This document shows positions 35,827 through 44,975 of a stretch of DNA of 64,000 bases, piece by piece. The notes under the pieces were generated by a model. That model did no database searches and was not told the origin of the DNA. It worked only from the letters and a program-made list of their open reading frames with translations. Location: NCBI GenBank assembly GCA_903870545.1, contig CAIQDI010000024.1, positions 1 through 64,000 on the forward strand. The letters run 5' to 3'. A program made the translations under genes and the position numbers. Numbering within the stretch: the first letter of the stretch is position 1; every line of letters begins with the position of its first letter. The DNA comes from an uncultured Pseudomonadota bacterium. Lineage in GTDB: Bacteria > Pseudomonadota > Gammaproteobacteria > Methylococcales > Methylomonadaceae.

Positions 35827-36726
35827 TTAAAAGCACATTTCTGTTGCCGCTGAAACCAATTCTTCAATGAAATGCTGCCCATAAAGCGGCAAATAATTGT
35901 TTTTCAAATAGGCGATTTTGGTTTCAGAACACGGGATTAAATGCGATAAATCACGCGCCACTAAATCCGCATCAAGCGTTTTATCGTAAGCCATTCCTGC
36001 AATAATTCCCACGCCTAAACCCAATCGAACGTAGGTTTTAATCACATCCGTATCTGCTGCCGACAAAATAATATCGAATTCACTCGCCGAATTTTTAAAC
36101 GCCGCTTCGATATTTGACCGACCGGTAAAACCAAAACTGTAGGTCAAAATTGGAAATGCTGCTAAACGTTCCAGCGAAATATCGCCTTCTGCGAGCGGAT
36201 GATTTTTTGGCACAATCCCCGCGTGATGCCATTCGTAGCAAGGCTTTACGGCTAAGTAAGAATCATCGGCAACCTTTTCAGTGCAAATTGCAATATCGGC
36301 TTTGCCCGTATGTAATTTGTTAATCAATTGTTCAGGCGACGCTTCATCCATGTAAATTCGCACACCTGGATATTTTTGCCGAAAACACACAATCGGTTTC
36401 GGCAAAAAATACTTCGCTTGCGTGTGTGTTGTTGCAATATGTAAAACGCCATGATTGCTATCAAGGAAGTCTGCCGCTAACGTTTGAATGTTATTTTTAG
36501 CTTGGTTAATCGCATCGACTTCCAACATAATTCGCAAACCGAGCGGAGTCATCGCAATCAATTTTTTGCCACGTCGCTCAAATAACGGCGAACCGACTTC
36601 GGCTTCAAATAATTGCAATTGCCGACTGACTGCCGATTGCACAATGTGCATTTTATCGGCGGCTTGCGACAAACTAAAATTCGTTTCCTGCAAAATTCGC
36701 AAGAGTTCGATTTGACTTAAATTCAT
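35827..36726 (-). CDS. cysB: LysR-family regulator CysB
   Basis: A 299-residue LysR protein with an N-terminal helix-turn-helix (LSQAADKMHIVQSAVSRQLQ) and the effector-binding domain signature of CysB (HIATTHTQAKYFLP, YSFGFTGRSN, TDVIKTYVRLGLGVGIIA). CysB activates sulfate uptake and cysteine genes in response to O/N-acetylserine. It follows cysA with 1 bp between, so it is made from the same message as the uptake ATPase. A palindrome repeated before the sulfate genes is the likely binding site. Confidence 0.92.
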   Translation of the reverse strand: MNLSQIELLRILQETNFSLSQAADKMHIVQSAVSRQLQLFEAEVGSPLFERRGKKLIAMTPLGLRIMLEVDAINQAKNNIQTLAADFLDSNHGVLHIATTHTQAKYFLPKPIVCFRQKYPGVRIYMDEASPEQLINKLHTGKADIAICTEKVADDSYLAVKPCYEWHHAGIVPKNHPLAEGDISLERLAAFPILTYSFGFTGRSNIEAAFKNSASEFDIILSAADTDVIKTYVRLGLGVGIIAGMAYDKTLDADLVARDLSHLIPCSETKIAYLKNNYLPLYGQHFIEELVSAATEMCF

Positions 36727-36727
36727 G

Positions 36728-37765
36728 TTAATTAAACCAATGGGCGTGACGAATTTTTAAATCTACTTTGTCGCCGCGATTAAGTTGCAAGCGTTTAAAT
36801 TGTTCATTCGGCATTTCGACATAAACCAATTTTGGTTTTCCGTTGGGTAAATTTTTCGTCAATTCAATCCGAATTAACGCGCCTAAATGTTGCCAATCTT
36901 TCAGCGTCACGGGCGTGTCATTGTTTGCGGCTTTGGTAATTTCAATATCGTGCGGACGAACGTGAGCGATTTTACTTTTTGGTGAAATCGGCAAACCAAT
37001 GTGCTTAAACCAATCGACGGTGTGATGTTCGAGCGTAAATTCATTGGTTTGCCCAATAAATTTCGACACAAATTCATTGGCAGGATGGTCATAAATTTCG
37101 GCGGGCGAACCTTGTTGCTCGATTCTGCCTTTATTCAAAACCACGACTTGGCTGGCGACTTCCATCGCTTCTTCTTGGTCGTGCGTCACGAAAATACTGG
37201 TGACGTTTAATTCGTGATGCAAAGTGCGTAACCATTGGCGCAAATCTTTTCGCACGCTGGCATCCAACGCGCCAAACGGCTCGTCCAACAATAACACCGA
37301 TGGTTCAACGGCTAACGCCCGAGCCAAGGCAATCCGTTGACGTTGACCACCCGAAAGTTGATCAGGAAAACGATTGTGTAACCAATCAAGTTGCACCAAT
37401 TCCAAAAGCGCGTGAGTTTTTTTAGAAATTTCAGCTTCACTCGGACGTACTTTTTTATCTTTCACACGCATGCCAAACGCGACGTTATCGAAAACCGTCA
37501 TGTGCCGAAATAGCGCGTAATGTTGAAACACAAAACCAATGCCGCGTTGGCTAACGTGCAAATCGGTTTTGTCGTCACCATTCAAGAAAATTTTGCCTTT
37601 GTCGGCTTGTTCTAATCCCGCGATAATCCGTAACAGCGTGGTTTTACCGCAACCCGAAGGTCCTAACAGCGCGACTAATTCACCTTCTGGAATTTCTAAA
37701 TCAATGTCGTACAACGCGGCAAATTGTCCAAAGTTTTTGCTAATGTTTGACAGTAAAATGCTCAT
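36728..37765 (-). CDS. cysA: Sulfate/thiosulfate ABC transporter ATP-binding protein CysA
   Basis: A 345-residue ATPase with Walker A GPSGCGKT, signature [15 protein letters not shown], Walker [12 protein letters not shown] and switch [12 protein letters not shown], plus a C-terminal regulatory region (TOBE-like). It powers sulfate import through CysT/CysW with the binding protein Sbp. In this window it is separated from cysW by an unrelated kinase gene on the opposite strand, so it must use its own promoter at about 37770-37870. Confidence 0.94.
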   Translation of the reverse strand: MSILLSNISKNFGQFAALYDIDLEIPEGELVALLGPSGCGKTTLLRIIAGLEQADKGKIFLNGDDKTDLHVSQRGIGFVFQHYALFRHMTVFDNVAFGMRVKDKKVRPSEAEISKKTHALLELVQLDWLHNRFPDQLSGGQRQRIALARALAVEPSVLLLDEPFGALDASVRKDLRQWLRTLHHELNVTSIFVTHDQEEAMEVASQVVVLNKGRIEQQGSPAEIYDHPANEFVSKFIGQTNEFTLEHHTVDWFKHIGLPISPKSKIAHVRPHDIEITKAANNDTPVTLKDWQHLGALIRIELTKNLPNGKPKLVYVEMPNEQFKRLQLNRGDKVDLKIRHAHWFN

Positions 37766-38106
37766 AATTGTTCATCGCTCAAAAAATCAATTGTTACTTT
37801 AATGATAAAGGACATTTGAAAAGAAATAAAACGATGTTATTCGATAACGGTATCTAAAAATTAGATTTTAAAATGAGTTACGTCACTTAAAAATGTGTCC
37901 TGAAAATTATAGCGTAATCACATTAGCCATGATTTTCAGTTGTAAAAAATTTACGTTTTGGCGGTTTTTGTTTCTAAAATTTTAGAAAAATTAGTTCAAA
38001 CGCAATGGCTTTGATTTTGGATAGTTTGCTCAATTTTAGTTTATTTTAAATTTATTACGTTTTATTATGGGTGTCGAATTAGTCCTAAATCGGTTCACTA
38101 AATTAA
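37766..38106. other. 341-bp divergent intergenic region (cysA / sensor kinase)
   Basis: AT-rich. About 50 bp (37820-37875) nearly match the region upstream of cysT (41363-41418), including the palindrome listed separately. The rest (37880-38106) shows no gene or clear repeat; it must hold the promoter of the + strand kinase gene. Confidence 0.6.
37840..37857 (-). promoter_or_regulatory. Putative CysB operator before cysA
   Basis: Palindrome TTCGATA-ACGG-TATCTAA. On the - strand it reads TTAGATA-N4-TATCGAA followed by TAACATCGTTTTATTTC, the same order of elements as at the serine acetyltransferase gene (63693-63710). It lies 75 bp upstream of the cysA start. Confidence 0.6.
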
Positions 38107-39561
38107 ATGCAAACACTTATTAGTTTCTTTGGTGTTAACAGTTTCATCCCGCATGGTGTCTGTTTAAGCTGGAATCCAGTTTTACTGTGGTTAAACATTA
38201 TCTCGGATGCGTTAATAGCACTGTCTTATTATTCTCTACCAATAAGCATTCTGTACTTTATTAAAAAGCGTGGAAAAATACCTTATGCGTGGTTTCTTAC
38301 CATTTGTGCATTATTTATTATCGCGTGTGGCACAACCCATTTAATGCACATTATTCTAATTTGGATTCCGCTATATTGGCTTGACGGTTATCTAAAAGCA
38401 CTCACGGCAATCATTTCAGTTACTACTGCTGTAGCGGCATTGTGGGTTGTTCCATTTGCTTTGCGCTTGCCTGCTATTGAACAACTACTGTCAACAATAC
38501 ATGAACGTGATATTGCCAATGCCGAATTGGCGTTTCAAAATGCAGAAAAAGCAAAACGAGCGGCTGAACTCGTGATTGCCAATACCGAATTAGCGTTTCA
38601 AAATGCAGAAAAAGCAAAACGAGCGGACGAACTCGTGATTGCCAATACCGAATTAGCGTTTCAAAATGCAGAAAAAGCAAAACGAGCGGACGAACTCGAA
38701 ATTGCGAACGTCGAATTAGCGTTTCAAAATGCAGAAAAAGCAAAACGAGCGGACGAACTCGATGATTTTTACACTAAAAACAAATTGTTACAGAACCAAG
38801 TGAATCACATGCAAAAGCTGGAAAGCATTGGACGATTGACTTCAGGAATTGCTCACGATTTTAATAATATCTTGATGTGTATAATGGGTTACAACGAAAT
38901 AAATAAAATGGATAGTGAGGATGTTGAGAATGAATCATTGAGGAAAAATATTGAAAATAACGCCAAACAAATCGATTTAGCGGGCAAACGAGCGGCGGTG
39001 TTAATCGACAAAATGCTGACGTATTGTCGCCAAGAAAATGATGGTATTAAAAAAATAAACGTGCAACCTACGCAAACAGTAATTAACGAGGCGTTAGAGT
39101 TGTTACGTCCTGCGTTAACCAATCGAATCAAATTTGAAACCGTGTTCGAGTGTGACGAAATTATTTTCATAGACATGACTGATTTTCACCAAATCTTAAC
39201 GAATTTAGCCGTCAATGCGCGTGATGCGATGAAAGAATGCGGCGGCGTTATTACTGTTTCGTTAAAAAATGTGACTAATATGAAAGCCTATTGTGTTGCG
39301 TGCGCGTCCGTTATTGAAGGCGATTTGATTCAATTAAGTATGGCGGATAACGGTACTGGCATTGAACCGAAGATTATGAGTCGTCTTTTCGATCCGTTTT
39401 TCACTACCAAACCACAAGGCGAAGGTACCGGATTAGGCTTATCGTCTGTGAGTGGTTTAGTGCATCAAGCAGGTGGGCATATTTTGGTTAAATCGAATCA
39501 AAGTAAATTGAATCACAGTACGGAGTTTAAATTATTATTTCCTATTAACCCGTTGGAGTGA
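38107..39561 (+). CDS. Ethylene-receptor-like membrane histidine kinase
   Basis: A 484-residue protein. The N-terminal three-span domain (about 28-118) matches the ethylene-binding domain of ETR1: Asp34, then Cys74 and His78 in ACGTTHLM, keeping the ETR1 spacing (40 and 4 residues) of the copper-binding Cys/His. A coiled-coil linker is built from four 21-residue repeats (136-219). The kinase core has His250 in AHDFNNIL, an N box NLAVNARDAM, DNGTGI and GEGTGLGLSSV. No receiver is present. It is placed on the opposite strand between cysW and cysA. Copper/ethylene binding is inferred from residues; the target response is unknown. The kinase core is close in sequence to the BLUF kinase at 3467. 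Confidence 0.88.
   Translation: MQTLISFFGVNSFIPHGVCLSWNPVLLWLNIISDALIALSYYSLPISILYFIKKRGKIPYAWFLTICALFIIACGTTHLMHIILIWIPLYWLDGYLKALTAIISVTTAVAALWVVPFALRLPAIEQLLSTIHERDIANAELAFQNAEKAKRAAELVIANTELAFQNAEKAKRADELVIANTELAFQNAEKAKRADELEIANVELAFQNAEKAKRADELDDFYTKNKLLQNQVNHMQKLESIGRLTSGIAHDFNNILMCIMGYNEINKMDSEDVENESLRKNIENNAKQIDLAGKRAAVLIDKMLTYCRQENDGIKKINVQPTQTVINEALELLRPALTNRIKFETVFECDEIIFIDMTDFHQILTNLAVNARDAMKECGGVITVSLKNVTNMKAYCVACASVIEGDLIQLSMADNGTGIEPKIMSRLFDPFFTTKPQGEGTGLGLSSVSGLVHQAGGHILVKSNQSKLNHSTEFKLLFPINPLE
38512..38763 (+). repeat. Four tandem 63-bp repeats inside the kinase gene
   Basis: Four consecutive units starting at 38512, 38575, 38638 and 38701, each encoding IANxELAFQNAEKAKRAxEL(V/E/D). 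They are nearly identical at DNA level, so copy number may change by slippage or recombination. Each unit is three heptads, so the coiled coil would lengthen without losing phase. Confidence 0.92.
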
Positions 39562-39615
39562 TTCAGCGGGTTTGTTGCTTGAAAATTGATTATCAAAAAA
39601 GTGGGTGGTTTGTTT

Positions 39616-40473
39616 TTAAACAGTGGCTTGATTGGTTCGTTGTTTCCATTCCAAAAGCGTTTTCAAAATCAACGTCACAATCGCTAATCCCGCCAAAATC
39701 GACGCGCCCGCAAAGGCTGAAACCGTATCGTATTCGTTGTAACTGACTTCGACATGAAGTGGCAAGGTGTTGGTCATGCCGCGAATGTGTCCCGAAACCA
39801 CGGACACCGCGCCAAATTCACCCATTGCGCGGGCATTACATAACAAAACGCCGTACAACAACGCCCATTTTATATTCGGTAAGGTAATCAGAAAAAATGT
39901 TTTCCAACCGCTTGCGCCCAATGACAACGCGGCTTCCTCTTCTTCGCTGCCCATTTCTTGCATCAACGGAATCAATTGCCGCGCCACAAAAGGAAAGGTA
40001 ATAAACAACGTCGCCAACACAATGCCAGGGACTGCGAAAATAATTTTAATATCGTGTTCCACAAACCAACTTCCGAACCAACCTTGTGCGCCAAACATCA
40101 ACACAAAAATCAAGCCTGAAATCACGGGCGAAACGGAAAACGGTAAATCAATCAGCGTAATCAACAAATCTTTTCCGCGAAATTCAAAACGCGTAATTGC
40201 CCACGCCGCCGCGACACCAAAAACGGTATTCAATGGTACGGTAATTAACGCCGTCAATAACGTTAAACGCATGGCGGCTTGCATATCGGGTTGGCTCAAC
40301 GCTGAAAAATACGCGCCAAATCCTTTTGAAAACGCTTGAATAATCACCAAAACCAATGGCACGCATAAAAATAAAACCACAAATCCCAGCGCAATCGTAA
40401 TTAAACTCCAGCGCACCCAATTTGCGTCGTCTAAAGTCGATTGATGAACCCGTGTCGAAATAGCTGCACTCAT
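39616..40473 (-). CDS. cysW: Sulfate ABC transporter permease CysW
   Basis: About 285 residues with six membrane spans. The ABC permease EAA loop is seen at [28 protein letters not shown], and CysW-type [19 protein letters not shown] follows. ATG 40473 (MSAAIS) is preferred to a longer frame that overlaps cysT. It pairs with CysT as the membrane channel for sulfate/thiosulfate uptake. It begins 8 bp after the cysT stop. Confidence 0.92.
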   Translation of the reverse strand: MSAAISTRVHQSTLDDANWVRWSLITIALGFVVLFLCVPLVLVIIQAFSKGFGAYFSALSQPDMQAAMRLTLLTALITVPLNTVFGVAAAWAITRFEFRGKDLLITLIDLPFSVSPVISGLIFVLMFGAQGWFGSWFVEHDIKIIFAVPGIVLATLFITFPFVARQLIPLMQEMGSEEEEAALSLGASGWKTFFLITLPNIKWALLYGVLLCNARAMGEFGAVSVVSGHIRGMTNTLPLHVEVSYNEYDTVSAFAGASILAGLAIVTLILKTLLEWKQRTNQATV

Positions 40474-40481
40474 AATAATTC

Positions 40482-41309
40482 CTAAAGTTGTCCTGAACGT
40501 TTGCGAACCCAATGTTGCAGCAGGTTAATCATCAACAACAGCAAAAACGAAATCACCAACATTGTGAGCGCAATCGCCGTCGCGCCAGGCATATCGTATT
40601 GTTCCAATTTCGTGATAATTAACAATGGCACAATTTCGGAAACGTAAGGCAAATTGCCTGCGATAAAAATAACCGAACCGTATTCGCCCACGCCGCGTGC
40701 AAATGACAACGCAAAACCCGTTAATAACGCGGGAAAAATGTTGGGGAAAATGATTTTGGTGAAAACTTGCCAGCGCGTCGCGCCTAAACTTGAAGCCGCT
40801 TCTTCCATGCGCGAATCAAATTCTTGCAACACAGGTTCAACCGTTCGCACCACAAACGGAATGCTAATAAAAATAAGTGCAACCACAATGCCAGCCGGTT
40901 TGAAACCAATTTGCAAATCGAAATTTTGTTTGAGAAATTTGCCCAAAAAACCGCTTGGTTGAAAAATGGTTGCCAGCACAATGCCTGCAACGGCGGTCGG
41001 TAGCGCAAACGGCAAATCAATAATCGCGTGAAAAAAGCGTTTGCCCGCAAAAGAATAGCGTGTCAAAACCCACGCTACGATAAAGCCAAAAAAACTAGCA
41101 ATCACTGCCGCACCCAAAGCGGTGGTGAAACTGACCCGAAACGCCGCCACCACACGTTTATGCGTAATGATGTTTACATAATCGTCGAAATTTAATTCAA
41201 AACTTTTGAAAACCAACGTACTGAGCGGAATCAACACCACCAAACTTAAATAAAACACCGTAAAACTAACTGTTGGGCGAAACCCTGGCATGATGCGACT
41301 TTGGCTCAT
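40482..41309 (-). CDS. cysT: Sulfate ABC transporter permease CysT (CysU)
   Basis: A 275-residue six-span permease with an EAA loop [24 protein letters not shown] and the CysT motif [17 protein letters not shown]. It is the first gene of the minus-strand cysTW unit. Upstream, the 282-bp region divergent from the porin gene holds two copies of the putative CysB palindrome, one oriented each way. Confidence 0.93.
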   Translation of the reverse strand: MSQSRIMPGFRPTVSFTVFYLSLVVLIPLSTLVFKSFELNFDDYVNIITHKRVVAAFRVSFTTALGAAVIASFFGFIVAWVLTRYSFAGKRFFHAIIDLPFALPTAVAGIVLATIFQPSGFLGKFLKQNFDLQIGFKPAGIVVALIFISIPFVVRTVEPVLQEFDSRMEEAASSLGATRWQVFTKIIFPNIFPALLTGFALSFARGVGEYGSVIFIAGNLPYVSEIVPLLIITKLEQYDMPGATAIALTMLVISFLLLLMINLLQHWVRKRSGQL

Positions 41310-41382
41310 GATTTTTTTGCCTTGTGTTTGTTGCGTTAATTAGAATGGTAAAGAAATTTTTCGGAGAAATAAAACGATGATA

Positions 41383-41400
41383 TTCGATAGTGGTATCGAA
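41383..41400 (-). promoter_or_regulatory. Putative CysB operator before cysT
   Basis: Perfect palindrome TTCGATA-GTGG-TATCGAA, 74 bp upstream of the cysT start. On the - strand it is followed by TATCATCGTTTTATTTC, like the cysA site. The surrounding 50 bp are nearly the same as before cysA. Confidence 0.65.
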
Positions 41401-41466
41401 AAATTAGATTTTGAAATCGCCGATTGATTTAATCGTTGCATTAAAACAATCGATGAAATCTATTTT

Positions 41467-41484
41467 TTCGATATTCATATCTAA
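41467..41484 (+). promoter_or_regulatory. Putative CysB operator before the porin-sbp unit
   Basis: TTCGATA-TTCA-TATCTAA, followed on the + strand by AAATACCATTTTCA, which parallels the TAATACCGTTTTCA found after the half-palindrome upstream of the EAL-like gene. It points toward the porin gene that starts 108 bp downstream. Confidence 0.55.
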
Positions 41485-41591
41485 AAATACCATTTTCAAA
41501 AGCGGCTGACTTTTTTTAATATTGTTGCATAAAAACAAAAACATGTTGTATAAGTTGCAAAAATCAAAAATATTATTGGGGGTTCACAATT

Positions 41592-43115
41592 ATGAAAAAT
41601 TTTAAACTAACGCTCTTGTCTAGCGCGATTTATGTGGCGTTACTAAGTGTGCCGAATGTTCAAGCGGCAAATCACGCGGAATTAACCAAAACCGAAGCCT
41701 TGGAACGGCGCATTCGTGACTTAGAAAGTCGTTTGGAAAAACTAGATGCAGCAACGACGTTGAAGCAACCTGTCGCTAATACGGTTCAGGCGGCACCAGA
41801 AATCAAAAAATTATCCAACGACGTGCATTTGTTACAACGAAAACTAGAAGTTCAGGAAGAAGTTGTCGATGCTAATGCGAAAAAAGCCCCGATTCTTGAA
41901 GCAGGCGAAGGGGGTTTTAAAATTTCTTCGGCGGACAAAAAACATCAAGTCCGAATTCGTGGCGCGGTGCAAGCAGATAATCGTACCTATTCCGAAGACA
42001 GCAGCGGTTTAACCGATAGTTTTGATTTAAAACAAGCGCGGGTGTGGCTTGAAGGTTATGTATTCAAAGATATAGCGTTCAAAATTATGCCCGATTTTGC
42101 CGCCAGCGGAAATATTTTGCCGGACGCTTATTTGGATTATGCGTATCATCCCGCTGCTAGTTTATTGGTCGGTAAATTCAAACCCGCGTTAAGTTTGGAA
42201 CGCTTACAAGGCGATTCGGACGGCACATTTTTAGAACGGGCTTTTCCGACCTATTTAGCCAGCAATCGGGACGTTGGTGTGCAGTTACACGGTGCATTTG
42301 ATTTAACGGGACACACGGCTGAAAAAGTGGTGGGCCCCATTGATACGAAAAACCAACTGACTTATCAATTCGGCGTATTTAATGGCGCGGGCGATGATGG
42401 CAGTGCCAATAATAATGCGAAAGATACCGACGACAATAAAGAATTTGTCGGTCGTGTCTTTGCACATCCGTTTCAACACACAGGTTATTCTTGGTTAGAA
42501 GGTTTCGGATTAGGTGTGGCAGGAAGTTACGCAAAACCAACCAGTGCAAATCAACCGCTCAAGCAATTACAAACGCCGATTGGACGAAATCCTTATTTGG
42601 ATTACACCAAAACATTAACCGCTGGAAGTATCGTGTTTGCGAACGGTGAAAGCACTCGTGTTTATCCGCAAGCCTATTGGTATTCTGGGCCTTTTGGCGC
42701 AATGGCGGAATATGTGGTTTCAACACAGCATCTATCAAACAATGTGAAAACTATCAAACAAACAAATACCGCGTGGCAAGTTTTGGGTTCGTATGTTGTA
42801 ACAGGTGAAGATAATAGCTTCGGCAGTATTAAACCGATTACTCCATTCAGTCCATTAGATGGAAAATGGGGGGCGTTACAACTGGCAGCGCGTTACAGTC
42901 AACTGGACGTTGATAACGATACGTTCGAGTTTATTGATTCCAATAAATCAGCAAATCAAGCCCGCGCGTGGACAGTTGGCGCAAACTGGTATCTCAATAA
43001 TAACGCTCTGATTCGTGCCGATTATGAGCAAGTATCGTTTGATGGTGGTGCGGCAAAAGGCGGCAGTCGTCCGACTGAACAAGTGTTCGCCACCCGCTTT
43101 CAATTATCGTTTTAA
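41592..43115 (+). CDS. Phosphate-selective porin O/P family outer-membrane porin
   Basis: A 507-residue protein with a signal peptide (VQA-AN), a coiled coil (about 30-95) with LERRIRDLESRLEKL, then an OprP-type beta-barrel (VRIRGAVQADNRTY..., ending FATRFQLSF with terminal Phe). OprP/OprO porins take up phosphate; beside sbp and the cys genes this one more likely passes sulfate or related anions (inference). GGGGG precedes the ATG. sbp follows by 26 bp. Confidence 0.85.
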   Translation: MKNFKLTLLSSAIYVALLSVPNVQAANHAELTKTEALERRIRDLESRLEKLDAATTLKQPVANTVQAAPEIKKLSNDVHLLQRKLEVQEEVVDANAKKAPILEAGEGGFKISSADKKHQVRIRGAVQADNRTYSEDSSGLTDSFDLKQARVWLEGYVFKDIAFKIMPDFAASGNILPDAYLDYAYHPAASLLVGKFKPALSLERLQGDSDGTFLERAFPTYLASNRDVGVQLHGAFDLTGHTAEKVVGPIDTKNQLTYQFGVFNGAGDDGSANNNAKDTDDNKEFVGRVFAHPFQHTGYSWLEGFGLGVAGSYAKPTSANQPLKQLQTPIGRNPYLDYTKTLTAGSIVFANGESTRVYPQAYWYSGPFGAMAEYVVSTQHLSNNVKTIKQTNTAWQVLGSYVVTGEDNSFGSIKPITPFSPLDGKWGALQLAARYSQLDVDNDTFEFIDSNKSANQARAWTVGANWYLNNNALIRADYEQVSFDGGAAKGGSRPTEQVFATRFQLSF

Positions 43116-43141
43116 TCGTTTTATCTGAAGGAATTTGAATC

Positions 43142-44152
43142 GTGAAAAATTTTAAACAGTTAGTTTTATCAGCGGCATTAACGATTGCCGCTTTATCAAA
43201 TGTAAATGCAGCAGATGTGAATTTGCTGAATGTGTCTTATGACCCGACGCGCGAATTGTACAAAGAATATAACGAGGCGTTTGCAAAATACTGGAAAGCT
43301 AAAACAGGCGATAATGTTACGGTGAATCAATCACACGGTGGCGGCGGCAAACAAACTCGTGCGGTTTTAGAAGGTTTGGAAGCAGATGTGGTGACGCTTG
43401 CCGTGGGTTACGATGTGGATCAACTGTATCAACAACGCAAATTGATTCCGGAAAATTGGCAGACGCTTTTGCCACACAATAGTTCGCCGTACACCTCGAC
43501 AATTGTATTTTTAGTACGAAAAGGCAATCCGCTCGGCATTAAAGATTGGAACGATTTAATCAAACCAAACGTCAGTATTGTTACGCCGAACCCTAAAACA
43601 TCGGGCGGCGCACGTTGGAATTATTTGGGTGCGTGGGCGTATGCGTTGAAACATAACAATAATGACGAAGCGGCAGCAAAAGCCTTTGTCACAAAATTAT
43701 TTAAAAATGCAGCGGTTTTAGACACCGGCGCACGCGGTTCAACCACGACATTTGCCGAACGTGAAATTGGTGACGTGTTGATTACTTGGGAAAACGAGGC
43801 ATTTTTGGTGTTAAAACAATTTGGTGCAGATAAATATCAAATTGTCGCGCCCTCTTTGAGTATTTTGACCGAGCCACCCGTCGCCGTAGTTGAAGATGTG
43901 GCGCGAAAACACGGCACAACTGAAGTGGCCACCGAATACTTAACGCATTTGTATAGCAAAGAAGGGCAAGAAATTGTCGCTAAAAACTTCTACCGCCCGA
44001 CTGACCCTGAAGTTGCCGCGAAATACGCCAAACAATTTCCAAAAATTGAATTAGTGACGATTGATAAAGATTTCGGTGGTTGGAATGCGACACAGAAAAA
44101 GCACTTTTCGGACGACGGCATTTTTGATCAAATCGTTGCAGCCGGTAAATAA
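43142..44152 (+). CDS. sbp: Periplasmic sulfate-binding protein Sbp
   Basis: A 336-residue protein starting at GTG 43142 (AAGGAATTT upstream) with a signal peptide (VNA-AD). Sbp motifs: [56 protein letters not shown]. It delivers sulfate (or thiosulfate) to CysTWA. It forms a two-gene unit with the porin and ends at a strong terminator. Confidence 0.94.
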   Translation: MKNFKQLVLSAALTIAALSNVNAADVNLLNVSYDPTRELYKEYNEAFAKYWKAKTGDNVTVNQSHGGGGKQTRAVLEGLEADVVTLAVGYDVDQLYQQRKLIPENWQTLLPHNSSPYTSTIVFLVRKGNPLGIKDWNDLIKPNVSIVTPNPKTSGGARWNYLGAWAYALKHNNNDEAAAKAFVTKLFKNAAVLDTGARGSTTTFAEREIGDVLITWENEAFLVLKQFGADKYQIVAPSLSILTEPPVAVVEDVARKHGTTEVATEYLTHLYSKEGQEIVAKNFYRPTDPEVAAKYAKQFPKIELVTIDKDFGGWNATQKKHFSDDGIFDQIVAAGK

Positions 44153-44189
44153 TTACAGATTTTCTCATTGCGCCATTCCTAAGCCTCTC

Positions 44190-44235
44190 AGCTCAACAAT
44201 CGCCTATTTTTAAACGATTGTTGAGCTTTTTTTTG
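44190..44235. terminator. Terminator between sbp and the cytochrome operon
   Basis: A 13-bp perfect stem AGCTCAACAATCG/CGATTGTTGAGCT followed by eight T on the + strand. It separates convergent transcription units. Confidence 0.92.
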
Positions 44236-44240
44236 CGCGT

Positions 44241-44966
44241 TTATTTTTTTGTCCAACGAGGCAACCACATTTGTGCAAAACAGGTAGCAAACATCACCAT
44301 CGCGGCGACGCTATAACCAAAGCCGCCAATCATGGTGAACCATGCACAAGCGGGATAAAATTTAGTCAGCCACCAAGAAGCAACATCCAACACTAAAAAC
44401 GCAAACGGCGTTGAAATTATAATCAATTTCCAAAATTGATTAAATTCCGCCATGCCGAAAATCCAGCCAACAAACAGAAAAATAAAACTAATTCCAAATA
44501 AGTGAATGTGAGAAACGCGCGTCAGTGAAGCAACGCTCGCACCGTGATCGGTTTCTGCTAAACTTCTAGCAACGTCGAGTTTTGCCACTTGGGGCAATCC
44601 TGATTCCTCGTCATGACAAGAAGCGCAATTTTTTTCAAATAAAGGTCCTACTTTTTCCCATTCAGCCGCAGATGCACCATCGCGCACCCATTGAATCATG
44701 GTGAATTTCACATCATCGCCCGCTTTCGCTTTCATTTTACCCGTGAGAGCTGATTCCAATTTAGAACCTGACCGATTACCGTAATAACTGTAGACAATAT
44801 CGTTCATGGATAAACCAGGTTTGCCATCTGCCATGCCGTGAGTCAGCATAATTTGCGCTCCCGCCATCATCAAACCCAAACCAATTACCAACAAAAAACT
44901 GGTAAACAATACGCGGTAGGTCAACGACAATTTCCCCAGCGTTACATCATCTCTCGCTTCAATCAT
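44241..44966 (-). CDS. Membrane-anchored monoheme cytochrome c protein
   Basis: A 241-residue protein. An N-terminal membrane span (about 18-42) is followed by a periplasmic region with one heme site CASCH (near 113-117), and then a C-terminal hydrophobic domain of four spans beginning SHIHLFGISFIFLFVGWIFGM with possible heme-b or quinol-site His residues. It is the last gene of the MtrAB-type set. It probably passes electrons between the quinone pool and the periplasmic cytochromes (inference). I do not recognise a named family. Confidence 0.7.
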   Translation of the reverse strand: MIEARDDVTLGKLSLTYRVLFTSFLLVIGLGLMMAGAQIMLTHGMADGKPGLSMNDIVYSYYGNRSGSKLESALTGKMKAKAGDDVKFTMIQWVRDGASAAEWEKVGPLFEKNCASCHDEESGLPQVAKLDVARSLAETDHGASVASLTRVSHIHLFGISFIFLFVGWIFGMAEFNQFWKLIIISTPFAFLVLDVASWWLTKFYPACAWFTMIGGFGYSVAAMVMFATCFAQMWLPRWTKK

Positions 44967-44975
44967 AGTTGTGCC

